Of a stretch of DNA of 64,000 bases, positions 17,973 to 26,293 are shown in pieces. Source of the stretch: Oleispirillum sp963668495 (GTDB taxonomy: Bacteria; Pseudomonadota; Alphaproteobacteria; Rhodospirillales; Rhodospirillaceae). The first letter of the stretch is position 1, and each line of letters begins with the position of its first letter. Below the pieces are notes generated by a model, which was given only the letters and a program-made list of their open reading frames with translations, was not told where the DNA came from and ran no database searches. Made by a program: the position numbers and the translations under genes. The DNA lies in the NCBI GenBank assembly GCA_963668495.1, contig OY764545.1:62001-126000 (forward strand), given 5' to 3'.

Positions 17973-18236
17973 TTAATGCTTTCCCAGAAGATCTTTCAAA
18001 ACACTGTTGTCGAGCATCGCATCTGCCAGCAGGCGCTTAAGCTTGGCGTTTTCATCTTCCAAAGATTTCAGCTTCTGGGCATCAGAAACGTCCATGCCGC
18101 CATATTTGGCTTTGAACTTATAAAATGATGCGGGGCTCAAACCGTGACGTCGGCAAACCTCCGACGTTGGCAAGCCTGCTTCCTGTTCTTTGATCATGCC
18201 GATGATCTGCGCTTCGGTGAAACGACTTTTCCTCAT
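17973..18236 (-). CDS. IS3-family transposase orfA (copy 2)
   Basis: 87 aa with the helix-turn-helix TSEVCRRHGLSPASFYKFKAKY and a leucine-zipper coil (LKSLEDENAKLKRLLADAML). It ends LLGKH at a stop embedded in G GGA AAG, a plausible -1 slippery site leading into orfB. Intact itself, although its orfB partner is broken. Confidence 0.88.
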   Translation of the reverse strand: MRKSRFTEAQIIGMIKEQEAGLPTSEVCRRHGLSPASFYKFKAKYGGMDVSDAQKLKSLEDENAKLKRLLADAMLDNSVLKDLLGKH

Positions 18237-18303
18237 TTATCTGCTCCTATCTTATTGAGCAGACTCTACATTAAACTGCGGGATCCTAAAGGGGGCAGGT
18301 CAG

Positions 18304-19320
18304 GGCCAATCGACCATCAACGGCAACGCATCACGCGGCACTGGCATTCTCAACAATGAGCTCTACATTGGCCGCCTAGTCTGGAACCGCCTCAGCTACC
18401 GTAAAGATCCCGAGACTGGCAAACGGGTCTCTCGCCTGAACCCTGAGAGCGATTGGCACATCACCGAAGTCCCTGAACTTCAGATAATTTCAGATGAGCT
18501 ATGGCAACGGGTCAAAGACCGCCAACAAGCGGTTAAACGTGGCCCCAATAAAACCACGGAAGTACCGTTTTGGGATCGTCGTCGCCCACGGCATCTTCTC
18601 TCTGGTCTCGTCACCTGTGGCTGTTGTGGTGGAGGCTATACCGCTGTAGGACGTGATTATCTTGGCTGTGCGTCGTCTCGCAACAAAGGCACCTGCGACA
18701 CCAAAGCCACCATCAAACGCGGCCAACTGGAAGACATCATCCTTGATGGCCTGCGCAATCACCTCATGGCTCCAGAATATTTCAAGGTATTCTGCGATGC
18801 GTTCACTCAAGAACTCAACAGCCTCAACAAAGCCAAGCAGGCACAACGGCACCAAATGGAAGCTGAACTCAGCAAGGTAGAACGGCAACTGGATAAGGCT
18901 TTAGATGCCATCACCGAAGGGCTGTATTCCCCTTCCCTCAAAGACCGTATCCATCAGCTAGAAGCACAAAAGGCTACACTTGAAGCCGAGGTTGCCAACA
19001 CTCCAGAAGCGGCACCGATCCTGCACCCTAACATGAGTGAACTTTACCGACGTAAGATCGCCCAACTGACAGATGCCCTGAATGCAGAAGACACTAAGGC
19101 CGAAGCCTTTGACCTGATCCGCACACTTATCGACAGCATCGTCCTCACGCCAATGGGCGGTGAGATGAAGGTGGAACTGACGGGCAGTCTGGCTGGGATT
19201 TTGAGCCTCTGTTCTACAGCCCAGACAAAGAAAAAGGTCGGCGGCTTTTCAGCGGACGACCTTTGTTCGGTAAAATTGGTTGCGGGGGCCAGATTTGAAC
19301 TGACGACCTTCAGGTTATGA
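18304..19320 (+). pseudogene. Large serine recombinase, C-terminal part (N-terminal catalytic domain missing)
   Basis: Continuous open frame from the IS border. It starts STINGNASRGTGILNNELY within the Recombinase domain (NELYIGRLVWNR). A zinc ribbon follows (HLLSGLVTCGCCGG ... CASSRNKGTCD), then a coiled-coil (about residues 155-240, SKVERQLDKALDAI) and a C-terminal region typical of large serine recombinases. The resolvase catalytic domain with its serine is absent and not found on the other side of the IS. The last 14 residues (LVAGARFELTTFRL) are translated from the antisense of a tRNA-fMet 3' end, and the stop TGA lies inside that att repeat. Confidence 0.85.
19229..19264 (-). terminator. 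Minus-strand terminator adjoining the distal att copy
   Basis: AAAGGTCG/CGACCTTT stem with an internal GC-rich part, followed on the minus strand by TTTTTCTTTG. It sits just beyond the partial tRNA repeat, where the natural terminator of a tRNA-fMet transcript would be, yet lies within the recombinase coding frame on the other strand. Confidence 0.6.
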
Positions 19321-19321
19321 G
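19275..19321. repeat. attL: 47-base duplicate of the tRNA-fMet 3' end
   Basis: Identical to 28373-28419 over all 47 bases; the sequences diverge immediately on both sides. It covers the tRNA from the anticodon stem-loop to CCA plus two bases. Confidence 0.95.
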
Positions 19322-19492
19322 ATAGCGGACTATCATTATCACATACATACACAGAACACGCACAATCAGCATAACTCGTTTATTTAATTGCGGTTATACC
19401 TATATTATCTATCACACAGCATCACAAATTATCTTGCAATTTCTTGTCTAGCGCTTCCATAATGCTTCCACAATGAATTATGGAAGCACATC

Positions 19493-20668
19493 ATGGCGAG
19501 TGAATTTAAGAAGATCACCAAGCGCGTTGTAGATACCACCCCCACTCCAGACAAGGGCGAAACATGGGTGCGGGATACAGAGCTAACAGGCTTCTCTTTA
19601 CGCATACTCGCCAGCGGATCCAAAACCTATCAAGTTCAATATAGGTCCGGAGGCGCAACACGGCGCATATCACTTGGCAAGCATGGCGTCATTACATGCG
19701 ACGAAGCCCGGACAGAAGCCAAAGCCATTTTAGGCGATGTTAGCCGGGGCAAAGACCCATCTCTTGAACGAGCCACTTACCGAAGCTCTCCGACTGTTGC
19801 GCAAGCCTGTGAACGCTTCATGTCAGAATACGTGCCGACACGCTGCAAAGGCAGTACCGCCAAGGAATACCGTCGCAATATTGATCTTTATATCAAGCCA
19901 GCCATGGGGACGCGGAAGGTTGCTGACATTACACGCACCGATATTGCCAAACTCCATCAAGATCACAGCCACAAGCCTTATCAAGCCAACCGCAATCTTC
20001 AAGTTCTGTCAGTTATATTTAACCAGTGTGAAGTCTGGGGCTTTCGGAATGATGGGTCCAACCCATGCCGACACGTTAAGAAATATCCGGAGAACAAGCG
20101 GGAACGCTTTCTTAGCCCAGAGGAAGTGCAGCGACTATTCCATGTACTGAATGAATGCGAACGCGACGGAAGCGAAAGCCAATCCATATGCATAGCAATT
20201 CGCTTATTAGCTCTAACAGGATGCCGCCTTGGAGAGATACAAACCCTGAAATGGGAATACATAAAAGGCAACAGCTTTAGACTGCCGGATTCAAAAACTG
20301 GGGCAAAAACAGTACATATCGGACAGGCCGTACTAGATGTGCTTGCGAGCGCAAAACGGATTGATGGCAATCCTTATGTGATTACAGGCAAAAAAGATGT
20401 GCAATACCTGACAGATTTTCAGAAGCCGTGGCAACGGATCCGGAAGAAAGCAGAGCTTGAAGGCGTCCGTATTCATGATCTTCGGCATACATATGCCTCA
20501 TTTGGCCTTGCAAACGGCCTTAGCCTTGCTGAAATCGGAAAACTCTTAGGTCACAGCAGCACACAAACCACAGCTCGGTACGCGCACCTTGCCGAAACCA
20601 TAGCTCAAGAAGCAGCACAAAAAACAACAGAAGCAATGTCAAAAATCATTAAACAGCACGAAAACTAA
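19493..20668 (+). CDS. Tyrosine site-specific integrase of the tRNA-fMet island
   Basis: 391 aa. The N-terminal ~85 residues form the DUF4102-like arm-binding domain (TELTGFSLRILASGSKTY), followed by the SAM-like core-binding domain (about 100-195) and a catalytic domain. The active-site set is complete: Arg245 (GCRLGEI), Lys268, His328/Arg331 (HDLRHTY), His354 (LLGHSSTQTT) and nucleophile Tyr363 (ARYAHL). The gene starts 172 bases inside attL and reads away from it, the usual P4-type layout. It catalyses integration and excision between the 47-base repeats. The ATG at 19493 begins MASEFKKI; another ATG lies a few codons upstream in a different frame. Confidence 0.95.
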   Translation: MASEFKKITKRVVDTTPTPDKGETWVRDTELTGFSLRILASGSKTYQVQYRSGGATRRISLGKHGVITCDEARTEAKAILGDVSRGKDPSLERATYRSSPTVAQACERFMSEYVPTRCKGSTAKEYRRNIDLYIKPAMGTRKVADITRTDIAKLHQDHSHKPYQANRNLQVLSVIFNQCEVWGFRNDGSNPCRHVKKYPENKRERFLSPEEVQRLFHVLNECERDGSESQSICIAIRLLALTGCRLGEIQTLKWEYIKGNSFRLPDSKTGAKTVHIGQAVLDVLASAKRIDGNPYVITGKKDVQYLTDFQKPWQRIRKKAELEGVRIHDLRHTYASFGLANGLSLAEIGKLLGHSSTQTTARYAHLAETIAQEAAQKTTEAMSKIIKQHEN

Positions 20669-20781
20669 ATCAGCCCGAGAAGTCGTTCCACATCGACACA
20701 CCCAAAAAAGACCTCAACGCGCCCCATAATACTAAAGACACAGGAGAATACTCCTACACCAAGATAAAACAGTCATACAAT

Positions 20782-21684
20782 CTACTCAACAAAGGAACGA
20801 TCATTCCTGTTAATTCTGTATAGATCAGCTTTCATACGATCAAACTTGATCAATCCGTCACTACTGTAGTCGCCTGAAAGTGAGTCTCTTAGATCAGAAA
20901 TAAATTTAAATTTTCCAACTTCTTTTAGCCACTTTGAATAATTACACTGTTTAGTAAAGGGATCTATACATAGCCTTACACCCAGCAACTGCTCTACAAG
21001 GCTAGGTTTCTTTTTGAGAACTAATCTATATAAAGCTTTATGCGTCTCATTTAAGTAGTCATTACCCTTAAAAAATTCGACAAAGAAACCAAAACTCTCA
21101 CCAACATCCACAGCACCTACTTCAATCAAAGAATATAAATTCTTGACCATCCAAGTAAATATAACTTTTTCCTCTTTCTGCATTTTTTCAAATGAGTATT
21201 TTAAAAAATCGTCAGAAACAAAATACACCAATTGATCTTTACTGACCTCACAAGAACGAAAATACTTATAGAGCCCTTCAATATTTGAAACTGGTATTAT
21301 TTGAGGAAATTTATATATAATTGCTAGGCCAATTCCAATAAGCTCTAAATACGGATCCTTAGATGTAATAAGATTTACGACTTCATCTAGATCGTATTCT
21401 TGATGCGATATTAAATATGCAACAACCACATTACTTTTATCATTCTCTGCCAACTTAATACTGCATGATTTATCATCTATACTATCTAATAAAGACAATA
21501 ACTCTTCATTTATAGCTGCTCTAAGACCTTGCGGAGATACATACCTACAAGAGTCAACGCAAGCATCTATCACATTGCCCTCAAAGTTATAGGTAAAGCT
21601 CGCACCTTCCCTAAACACCTTGCCTTTTTCAATTAAACAAATGGCAGCATTAACGTCCTGATCTATTAATCTCCCATCAACCAT
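20782..21684 (-). CDS. Unknown protein, third gene of a coupled AT-rich operon
   Basis: 300 aa from the ATG at 21684, which overlaps the stop of the preceding gene by eight bases (ATGGTTGA); the frame is open to 21732, but that start would overlap more. The protein is mostly helical, with no signal peptide or membrane segment. Charged helices and hydrophobic repeats (VVAYLISHQEYDLDEVVNLI, YLELIGIGLAIIY) suggest a soluble helical-repeat fold. No catalytic motif is recognised. Base composition is clearly more AT-rich than the flanking primase genes, pointing to separate acquisition. The cargo position next to the integrase is typical of defence or fitness genes, but function is unknown. Confidence 0.7.
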   Translation of the reverse strand: MVDGRLIDQDVNAAICLIEKGKVFREGASFTYNFEGNVIDACVDSCRYVSPQGLRAAINEELLSLLDSIDDKSCSIKLAENDKSNVVVAYLISHQEYDLDEVVNLITSKDPYLELIGIGLAIIYKFPQIIPVSNIEGLYKYFRSCEVSKDQLVYFVSDDFLKYSFEKMQKEEKVIFTWMVKNLYSLIEVGAVDVGESFGFFVEFFKGNDYLNETHKALYRLVLKKKPSLVEQLLGVRLCIDPFTKQCNYSKWLKEVGKFKFISDLRDSLSGDYSSDGLIKFDRMKADLYRINRNDRSFVE

Positions 21685-22252
21685 TAATCTGCCCTCTAAT
21701 TTCGCAACCATTCTGAATACAAACCTCAACAAACCTTTTTATTTGCCTTTTGAAAGAATTATTCTCGACCTTCAAAAGGCAGGTATAATGCTTAAACAGC
21801 ATATTTATTGATGTACCAAGAGAAAAACAGGGAGATTTCTCAGTCAGGTCGTCAGATATAAAATACCTATCATGCATTGGAACATTGGTTTTATAGACAT
21901 TGAATTCTGAGAATATTTTTTTTTGCTCAATTTCTGCAATGGCTTTCTTGAAAATTAACTCATTTCTCTGCTTTTGCACACTATCTTGTGCGTCAGCCAA
22001 CTTGGTAATTATCCGAATTTTTCGCCCTTGCAAGGAAGCAAAGGTATTAATGATGAAATCTATATCGGTGGGAAGGAAATACTGATCAATGATAGTTACG
22101 CTACTACAGCCCTGCCTGTCGAATTCATTCCTAATTCTGCCTTGCATCATAGCCAAAGAAACATCAGCTCCCTCCATCATAGGTATGGTAATCAGAGGGT
22201 CATAATCGAATGATTTTCTTATGTGCCGTTTTCGCTCTTTCCAATTAGTCAT
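21677..22252 (-). CDS. PLD-like (HDR-motif) protein, second gene of a coupled AT-rich operon
   Basis: 191 aa from the ATG at 22252, overlapping the first gene's stop by eight bases (ATGACTAA). The middle contains VTIIDQYFLPTDIDFIINTF, resembling the DPYF strand of phospholipase D-like folds. The C-terminal half has PMHDRYFISDD followed by FSLGTSINML, resembling the HDR...GxSLN arrangement of single-motif PLD-like domains (for example MIT_C- or VPA1262-like). The catalytic Lys of a classic HKD motif is not evident. Such domains occur in nucleases and in antiviral proteins; the assignment is by motif reading only. Cytoplasmic, no signal peptide. Confidence 0.6.
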   Translation of the reverse strand: MTNWKERKRHIRKSFDYDPLITIPMMEGADVSLAMMQGRIRNEFDRQGCSSVTIIDQYFLPTDIDFIINTFASLQGRKIRIITKLADAQDSVQKQRNELIFKKAIAEIEQKKIFSEFNVYKTNVPMHDRYFISDDLTEKSPCFSLGTSINMLFKHYTCLLKVENNSFKRQIKRFVEVCIQNGCEIRGQING

Positions 22253-23111
22253 TATCACCACCTACTATAAAAGATGACGAACTATGCGTTGCAACAGTAC
22301 CTCCACTTGTTTTGATACTCCCTGACTCAACCCTAACATCTACACGAATTGATTTTAGAAAATAGGCTTTTTCTTCAAAGATAACATCCTCCCCATCTTT
22401 AATAGTCAGCTCCATATAATCAGGATCAAACTCTGCAGTAATATTTTTTGGTTCCTCAGATAAAATAAAATCCCCCTCCTTCTTTTTCCCATCACTACTT
22501 AACAAAAAATTTGCCACACACTCCTGATAGTCATTAAAAACATCATTAATATGAAATTCAAAACCAGTTAAAATATTACTTTCATCTCTTATGTTTTTTA
22601 ATGAGGTTTCAATTCTTACTGGTGTATACACTGTGAAAGTATTCAATAAATGAGTATTTTCTACCAGAGGCACAAAATACTCTTCTTCAAGCCTAGCAAT
22701 AACCTCTTTCTTCTCCCGTAGAAAACTATCTATGAATTCGTTTTCTACATCTGAGAAGTAATAGCTTGCGTTTGAGCACAAAGAAATGAACGGCTTGTAA
22801 TCATTCTCACCTCCTCTTGAATCATTGGGTATAAAAGCCGCTTCATTTTGCTCCCAGTCAAAATGCAAGCTATGCTTTTTTGAGTTCGCCTCTACTTCTA
22901 CTTTTTTTTCATCAAGAAATTGGGTAATCGCATCACAATTAGATAAGTCGGTGAAAAATACATATATATCTCCTTGGACATTCTTTCTCTTCCAGCCTTT
23001 AATCACATAGTCCAATGACGTAAGCTTCCAATAAATGGCATGACCATAAAAAACCTTATAAACATCACCTATTTTTTGGCAGAAGCAGAGCGTTCTATAA
23101 ATGCTATCCAT
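22245..23111 (-). CDS. Unknown protein, first gene of a coupled AT-rich operon
   Basis: 288 aa starting MDSIYRTL. No family is recognised. An N-terminal ~120-residue part with alternating strands (DIYVFFTDLSNCDAI, FDWEQNEAAFIP) precedes a charged helical middle (FIDSFLREKKEVIARLEEEYF) and a strand-rich C-terminus ending in a Ser/Gly-rich tail (THSSSSFIVGG). No signal peptide or transmembrane segment. It leads a three-gene operon in which each following start codon overlaps the previous stop by eight bases, so the three proteins are likely made in fixed ratio and may form a complex. The N-terminal part could be the partner half of a PLD-type effector split over two genes; this is speculation. 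Confidence 0.65.
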   Translation of the reverse strand: MDSIYRTLCFCQKIGDVYKVFYGHAIYWKLTSLDYVIKGWKRKNVQGDIYVFFTDLSNCDAITQFLDEKKVEVEANSKKHSLHFDWEQNEAAFIPNDSRGGENDYKPFISLCSNASYYFSDVENEFIDSFLREKKEVIARLEEEYFVPLVENTHLLNTFTVYTPVRIETSLKNIRDESNILTGFEFHINDVFNDYQECVANFLLSSDGKKKEGDFILSEEPKNITAEFDPDYMELTIKDGEDVIFEEKAYFLKSIRVDVRVESGSIKTSGGTVATHSSSSFIVGGDND

Positions 23112-23429
23112 TTAAGATTTAACCCCCCAAAAGGTTGACAGGTAGACTTGTGGTGCACCCTTTGAGAGCATACAGCAAATTAATCATAGGTACTCCTGTA
23201 GCAAGAGGCACGGCAGTGTAACAGGCAAGTGACTAGAGCTTTTCCGAGCTCACTTTGTGTTTTTTTTGCAATAGCAAGATTATTTATCTCTAGCCTTTGA
23301 CAGCACATGGTTGAGAATACTGAATCATAAACACCTCATTCTCACCCCGAGGCCAAAAGAGGCAAAATGGAAACACATCACAACTGCAAAACCTTAGAAC
23401 CTATCCATGCATCTCTCGCAACATTATGG
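23112..23429. other. Intergenic region upstream of the three-gene operon
   Basis: 318 bases, presumably holding the operon promoter (minus strand). A short AGCT/AGCT and AGTG/CACT hairpin followed by a run of eight T on the plus strand (about 23228-23271) could be a weak terminator. No gene seen. Confidence 0.4.
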
Positions 23430-24011
23430 TCATTGCATCCTCTCATACGCACCATTTTCCGGAGGAACAAACGTCCATGCTGGCTGTAACAACCTAGGCT
23501 CAACATTACCACCCGCCAAATATTCGTCACGATGGGCATTAAAAATACCTCGCACATAAGTTAAAGCTGCTATGCGATGATTTCCATCGACAAATGACAC
23601 CCCATTATCCTCTTCATAAACCACAGGAACGGGCACAACGCCATTTTGGGAGATATATCGAACTAAGGACGCAAAACGCTGGCGACCATTCTGCAGGTTG
23701 CTATATGAATTCACCTCTCCTTTCACATAGGCACCAAGTAAACCTACTAGCGCCCTTAAAGAACCATCACAAAAGAAATCAGGATTAAACTCATGCTCGG
23801 TCCTACTCCATATTGTCTGCCGCCAATAATCTAGAGACTTGCATTTTAGGGCATACCTCCACTCACCTAAGTCTTCCACTCTTGGGGGCCATCCATACCC
23901 ATCACCATCTCTTCCTGTTGCGATTGGCAACAACCAAACATCAATCACTTCATCAGGAAAATTGGGGAGATCAGCTTTAATTTGCTCTCTTAACACAAGA
24001 AAATACTCCAT
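23430..24011 (-). CDS. ParB/sulfiredoxin-fold-like protein of the island
   Basis: 193 aa. The C-terminal half contains VPVPVVYEEDNGVSFVDGNHRIAAL, matching the DGxHR motif of ParB/Srx-type nucleotide-binding domains. The N-terminal half (PNFPDEVIDVWLLPIATG ... WPPR) is unfamiliar. ParB-fold proteins bind CTP/ATP or act as nucleases or modifiers; stand-alone members are common on mobile elements. It lies between the primase operon terminator and the unknown three-gene operon, in the same orientation as both. There is no ParA neighbour, so plasmid-type partitioning is not indicated. Confidence 0.6.
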   Translation of the reverse strand: MEYFLVLREQIKADLPNFPDEVIDVWLLPIATGRDGDGYGWPPRVEDLGEWRYALKCKSLDYWRQTIWSRTEHEFNPDFFCDGSLRALVGLLGAYVKGEVNSYSNLQNGRQRFASLVRYISQNGVVPVPVVYEEDNGVSFVDGNHRIAALTYVRGIFNAHRDEYLAGGNVEPRLLQPAWTFVPPENGAYERMQ

Positions 24012-24066
24012 AGAACACAGTCAATAAATGTAGATTAAAGCATTATGCTAATAATGCAAAAGCGCC

Positions 24067-24110
24067 AAAAGGTGCCAAAAGTCTTGTTTTGTGGACTTCT
24101 GGCACCTTTT
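24067..24110 (-). terminator. Long hairpin terminator after the primase operon
   Basis: 17-bp near-perfect stem (AAAAGGTGCCAAAAGTC / GACTTCTGGCACCTTTT) with a 10-base loop, 27 bases past the stop at 24137. On the minus strand TTTTGGCGCTTTTGC follows. One arm is part of a repeat also found at 26134. Confidence 0.65.
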
Positions 24111-24136
24111 GTCAGTTTTGGCAGCGGGTATGGCGG

Positions 24137-26293
24137 TCATAATAGGGCCGGGTTGACCTCCCAATCCTGTTTCTTGCGGCCTCCGGTGGCTTGATTAATT
24201 GACCTCACCCAATCGGCTTCTTCTAGTACAGCGAGTGCATCGCGCACTTTCTCTGGACGATCCAGCCCGGCAAGTTTGACGCTCCGATACATCTCCCGCA
24301 CGTTTATCCGGTCTGGCCTGTTAACCTTGATCCACTTCGCCAGCGTTGCCGCTCCCTTTTCCGCCTGTGGCAAGCTGGCGTCACCATAACAACGCCGCGC
24401 CATCTGCTTAAAATACGTATCTACAAGCTCAATAGCGCCTTCAAGCACAACCTTTGACACTTCGTGTGGAATGATCCGGGTAAAGCGGGCCGCATGTAGC
24501 ATTTCCAGCACAAGCGCCAGCCGCAGCACCATTCCCGGCATTTTGCCCCACCAACTGGACAACGCGCCTTCCGGCTCATCCCTCACATGCAGTTCCCGCC
24601 AAGCCTGAAAGCAGTCCGCCGCTGCATCACTCAGCATCACGACACCCGGCTTTAATCCGCCTTCAGCCTGTTGCTGCAAAGACAGACCATCCAGCCACTT
24701 AAACGCTTCATAGGCTTCTGCATCACCCATCACCGCCTTCGGGCGCATTGGCGGCAACGCATCAGGCCAGACATACAGGAACCGTGCGGTTAATCCGTCA
24801 TCATCACCACTCATCAACAAGCTACACAGGCGGTCCGGCTGAATACCGCCAATGATGGAAGCGCCCATATATGGGATGGTCACGCTCTCGCCACCATTGC
24901 GTGCCCGGTCAATGGTAAATGACCTTGCTCCAAAAGCTTCTAACCAGAACGCACGATCCCCACCTTGCCCGCCTGCATAGCGATTGAAGTTACCAATCCA
25001 TGCCGCCAGCTCATCACGTTGCACGAGCAAGCCTTTCGGCTGGTTAACCAGCAACCGCGCCAAAGCCTCCGGCGTTGTATCTGCCACCATAAGACGGGGA
25101 GCTTGCGGTTTATCCGGTTCCCTTGCACCATCCGGCATTTTCGGCGCGGGATATCCGGACTTTACGGCTTCTTCTACATCCTTCTCCCATTGCCTGCGCA
25201 TATGGTTTGCCGCCAGTACATCCGCTTCATACTGCCCGGCCTGCTCATCGGTTTCAGCGCGTTTTTCACTCTCGATCTTGCGTAACAGAGAGACGACCGG
25301 ATCCATTGCCGGACTTTTGCCACTGGATGGATTGCCCACCAATGCCATCCATAGAAAAGCGGGTTCACTCCACCCCTCCCACGGCATGATCCGCGTGCTA
25401 TTGCCAATCAGCACAGAGGATGCAGTCAACACACTTCCCGCCACATAATCCACAGGCGCACCACAACCCTCAGCCTTGCCCGCAATCCATTTGGACCAGA
25501 ACGGGCCAAACAAACACAAAGGCAATTCCGGCGGTTTGGTGCGCGGATTAAGTACGGATAAATCCGGCTCTTGCCATTCATATGCGACAGTCGGCGGCGG
25601 CGCACCAAACAGACCCAACGGCGCACCGGGGGCATTGCTTTGCACCAGAGAAGGGGCATAAGGCCGCGCATCCTTGACCAATGCCGCAATATCCGCCTTC
25701 GCAAACCCTGCTTGCACCGCATCTGCCGCATCCCACCCTTTAGGAAGAGCGGAGATACTCTCGCCCGATACTGTGGCGAGAACCTCAATCAATCCACTTT
25801 GAGGGATATAGGCCAAACTACTGACGGCAACCGCCTGCAAGCGCTCTCCCAATGCATGAAGGTACTTTTCCCCGGCCTCATCCGCATCAGGCCAGATCAC
25901 CACATCACGGCCTTTTAATGGGCTAAGGTCGGTTTTCGCCACACCATTGCAACCACCGAAAGCCGTGGTTGCCAATACCCCCAGATCATTCAGAACATCA
26001 GAGCATTTCTCGCCTTCAACCAGCACTACGGGTCCCGGCGTACAAGCCAAAGCATCCAACCGATACAGCGGACGTACTTCCGGCGCTTTCCATTCTCCGC
26101 GCACGACATCATAAGGCCGGAACTCTTTCTTCTGGCTTTTGGCACCATTTGGCGCTTTTGCCCCGGCTTCATACCGGAACACAGCCACCAGAGGCTTCCC
26201 GTAGGAGTCCCGATATACATAACGTGCATCAGGACAGCCAAGCTGCGGATGAGAGATAGGAAGGACCACATCAAGCGCCTTAACACTCCCCAT
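24137..26293 (-). CDS. Toprim/DUF3987 primase-helicase-like replication protein
   Basis: 718 aa. The N-terminal Toprim domain shows VVLVEGEKCSDVL (about 89-101) and VIWPDADEAGEKY (132-144), the metal-binding Glu and DxD-type acids of primases. The central-to-C-terminal DUF3987 (YfjI-like) region has a P-loop GNPSSGKS at 320-327 and VADTTPEALARLLVNQPKGLLVQRDELAA-type spacing (residues TTPEALARL ... RDELAAW) typical of this family. Together with the zinc-binding protein encoded upstream it reconstitutes a P4-type primase/helicase split over two genes. The ATG at 26293 overlaps the upstream stop by 14 bases. It likely initiates replication of the excised island. Confidence 0.85.
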   Translation of the reverse strand: MGSVKALDVVLPISHPQLGCPDARYVYRDSYGKPLVAVFRYEAGAKAPNGAKSQKKEFRPYDVVRGEWKAPEVRPLYRLDALACTPGPVVLVEGEKCSDVLNDLGVLATTAFGGCNGVAKTDLSPLKGRDVVIWPDADEAGEKYLHALGERLQAVAVSSLAYIPQSGLIEVLATVSGESISALPKGWDAADAVQAGFAKADIAALVKDARPYAPSLVQSNAPGAPLGLFGAPPPTVAYEWQEPDLSVLNPRTKPPELPLCLFGPFWSKWIAGKAEGCGAPVDYVAGSVLTASSVLIGNSTRIMPWEGWSEPAFLWMALVGNPSSGKSPAMDPVVSLLRKIESEKRAETDEQAGQYEADVLAANHMRRQWEKDVEEAVKSGYPAPKMPDGAREPDKPQAPRLMVADTTPEALARLLVNQPKGLLVQRDELAAWIGNFNRYAGGQGGDRAFWLEAFGARSFTIDRARNGGESVTIPYMGASIIGGIQPDRLCSLLMSGDDDGLTARFLYVWPDALPPMRPKAVMGDAEAYEAFKWLDGLSLQQQAEGGLKPGVVMLSDAAADCFQAWRELHVRDEPEGALSSWWGKMPGMVLRLALVLEMLHAARFTRIIPHEVSKVVLEGAIELVDTYFKQMARRCYGDASLPQAEKGAATLAKWIKVNRPDRINVREMYRSVKLAGLDRPEKVRDALAVLEEADWVRSINQATGGRKKQDWEVNPALL
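26134..26161. repeat. Inverted copy of a 28-base repeat (other copy 24056-24083)
   Basis: The plus strand here and the minus strand of 24083-24056 agree at 26 of 28 positions. The unit is built from two tandem TTTTGGCRCY decamers plus TTTGC, so it is iteron-like. This copy is inside the Toprim gene; the other forms one arm of that gene's terminator. A shorter related piece (GGTGCCAAAAGCG) lies at 27712-27724. Confidence 0.6.

Larger units (their letters stand above)
17052..18302 (-). mobile_element. IS3-family insertion sequence, copy 2 (decayed)
   Basis: About 1.25 kb with terminal inverted repeats beginning TGACCTGC at both ends (low side TGACCTGCTTTCCTAG; high side read inward TGACCTGCCCCCTTTAG). 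It is related to, but clearly distinct from, copy 1. No 4-base target duplication is present (tcag versus gggc), and the two flanks are unrelated sequences, so an IS-mediated deletion is likely. orfB carries a frameshift. Confidence 0.85.
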
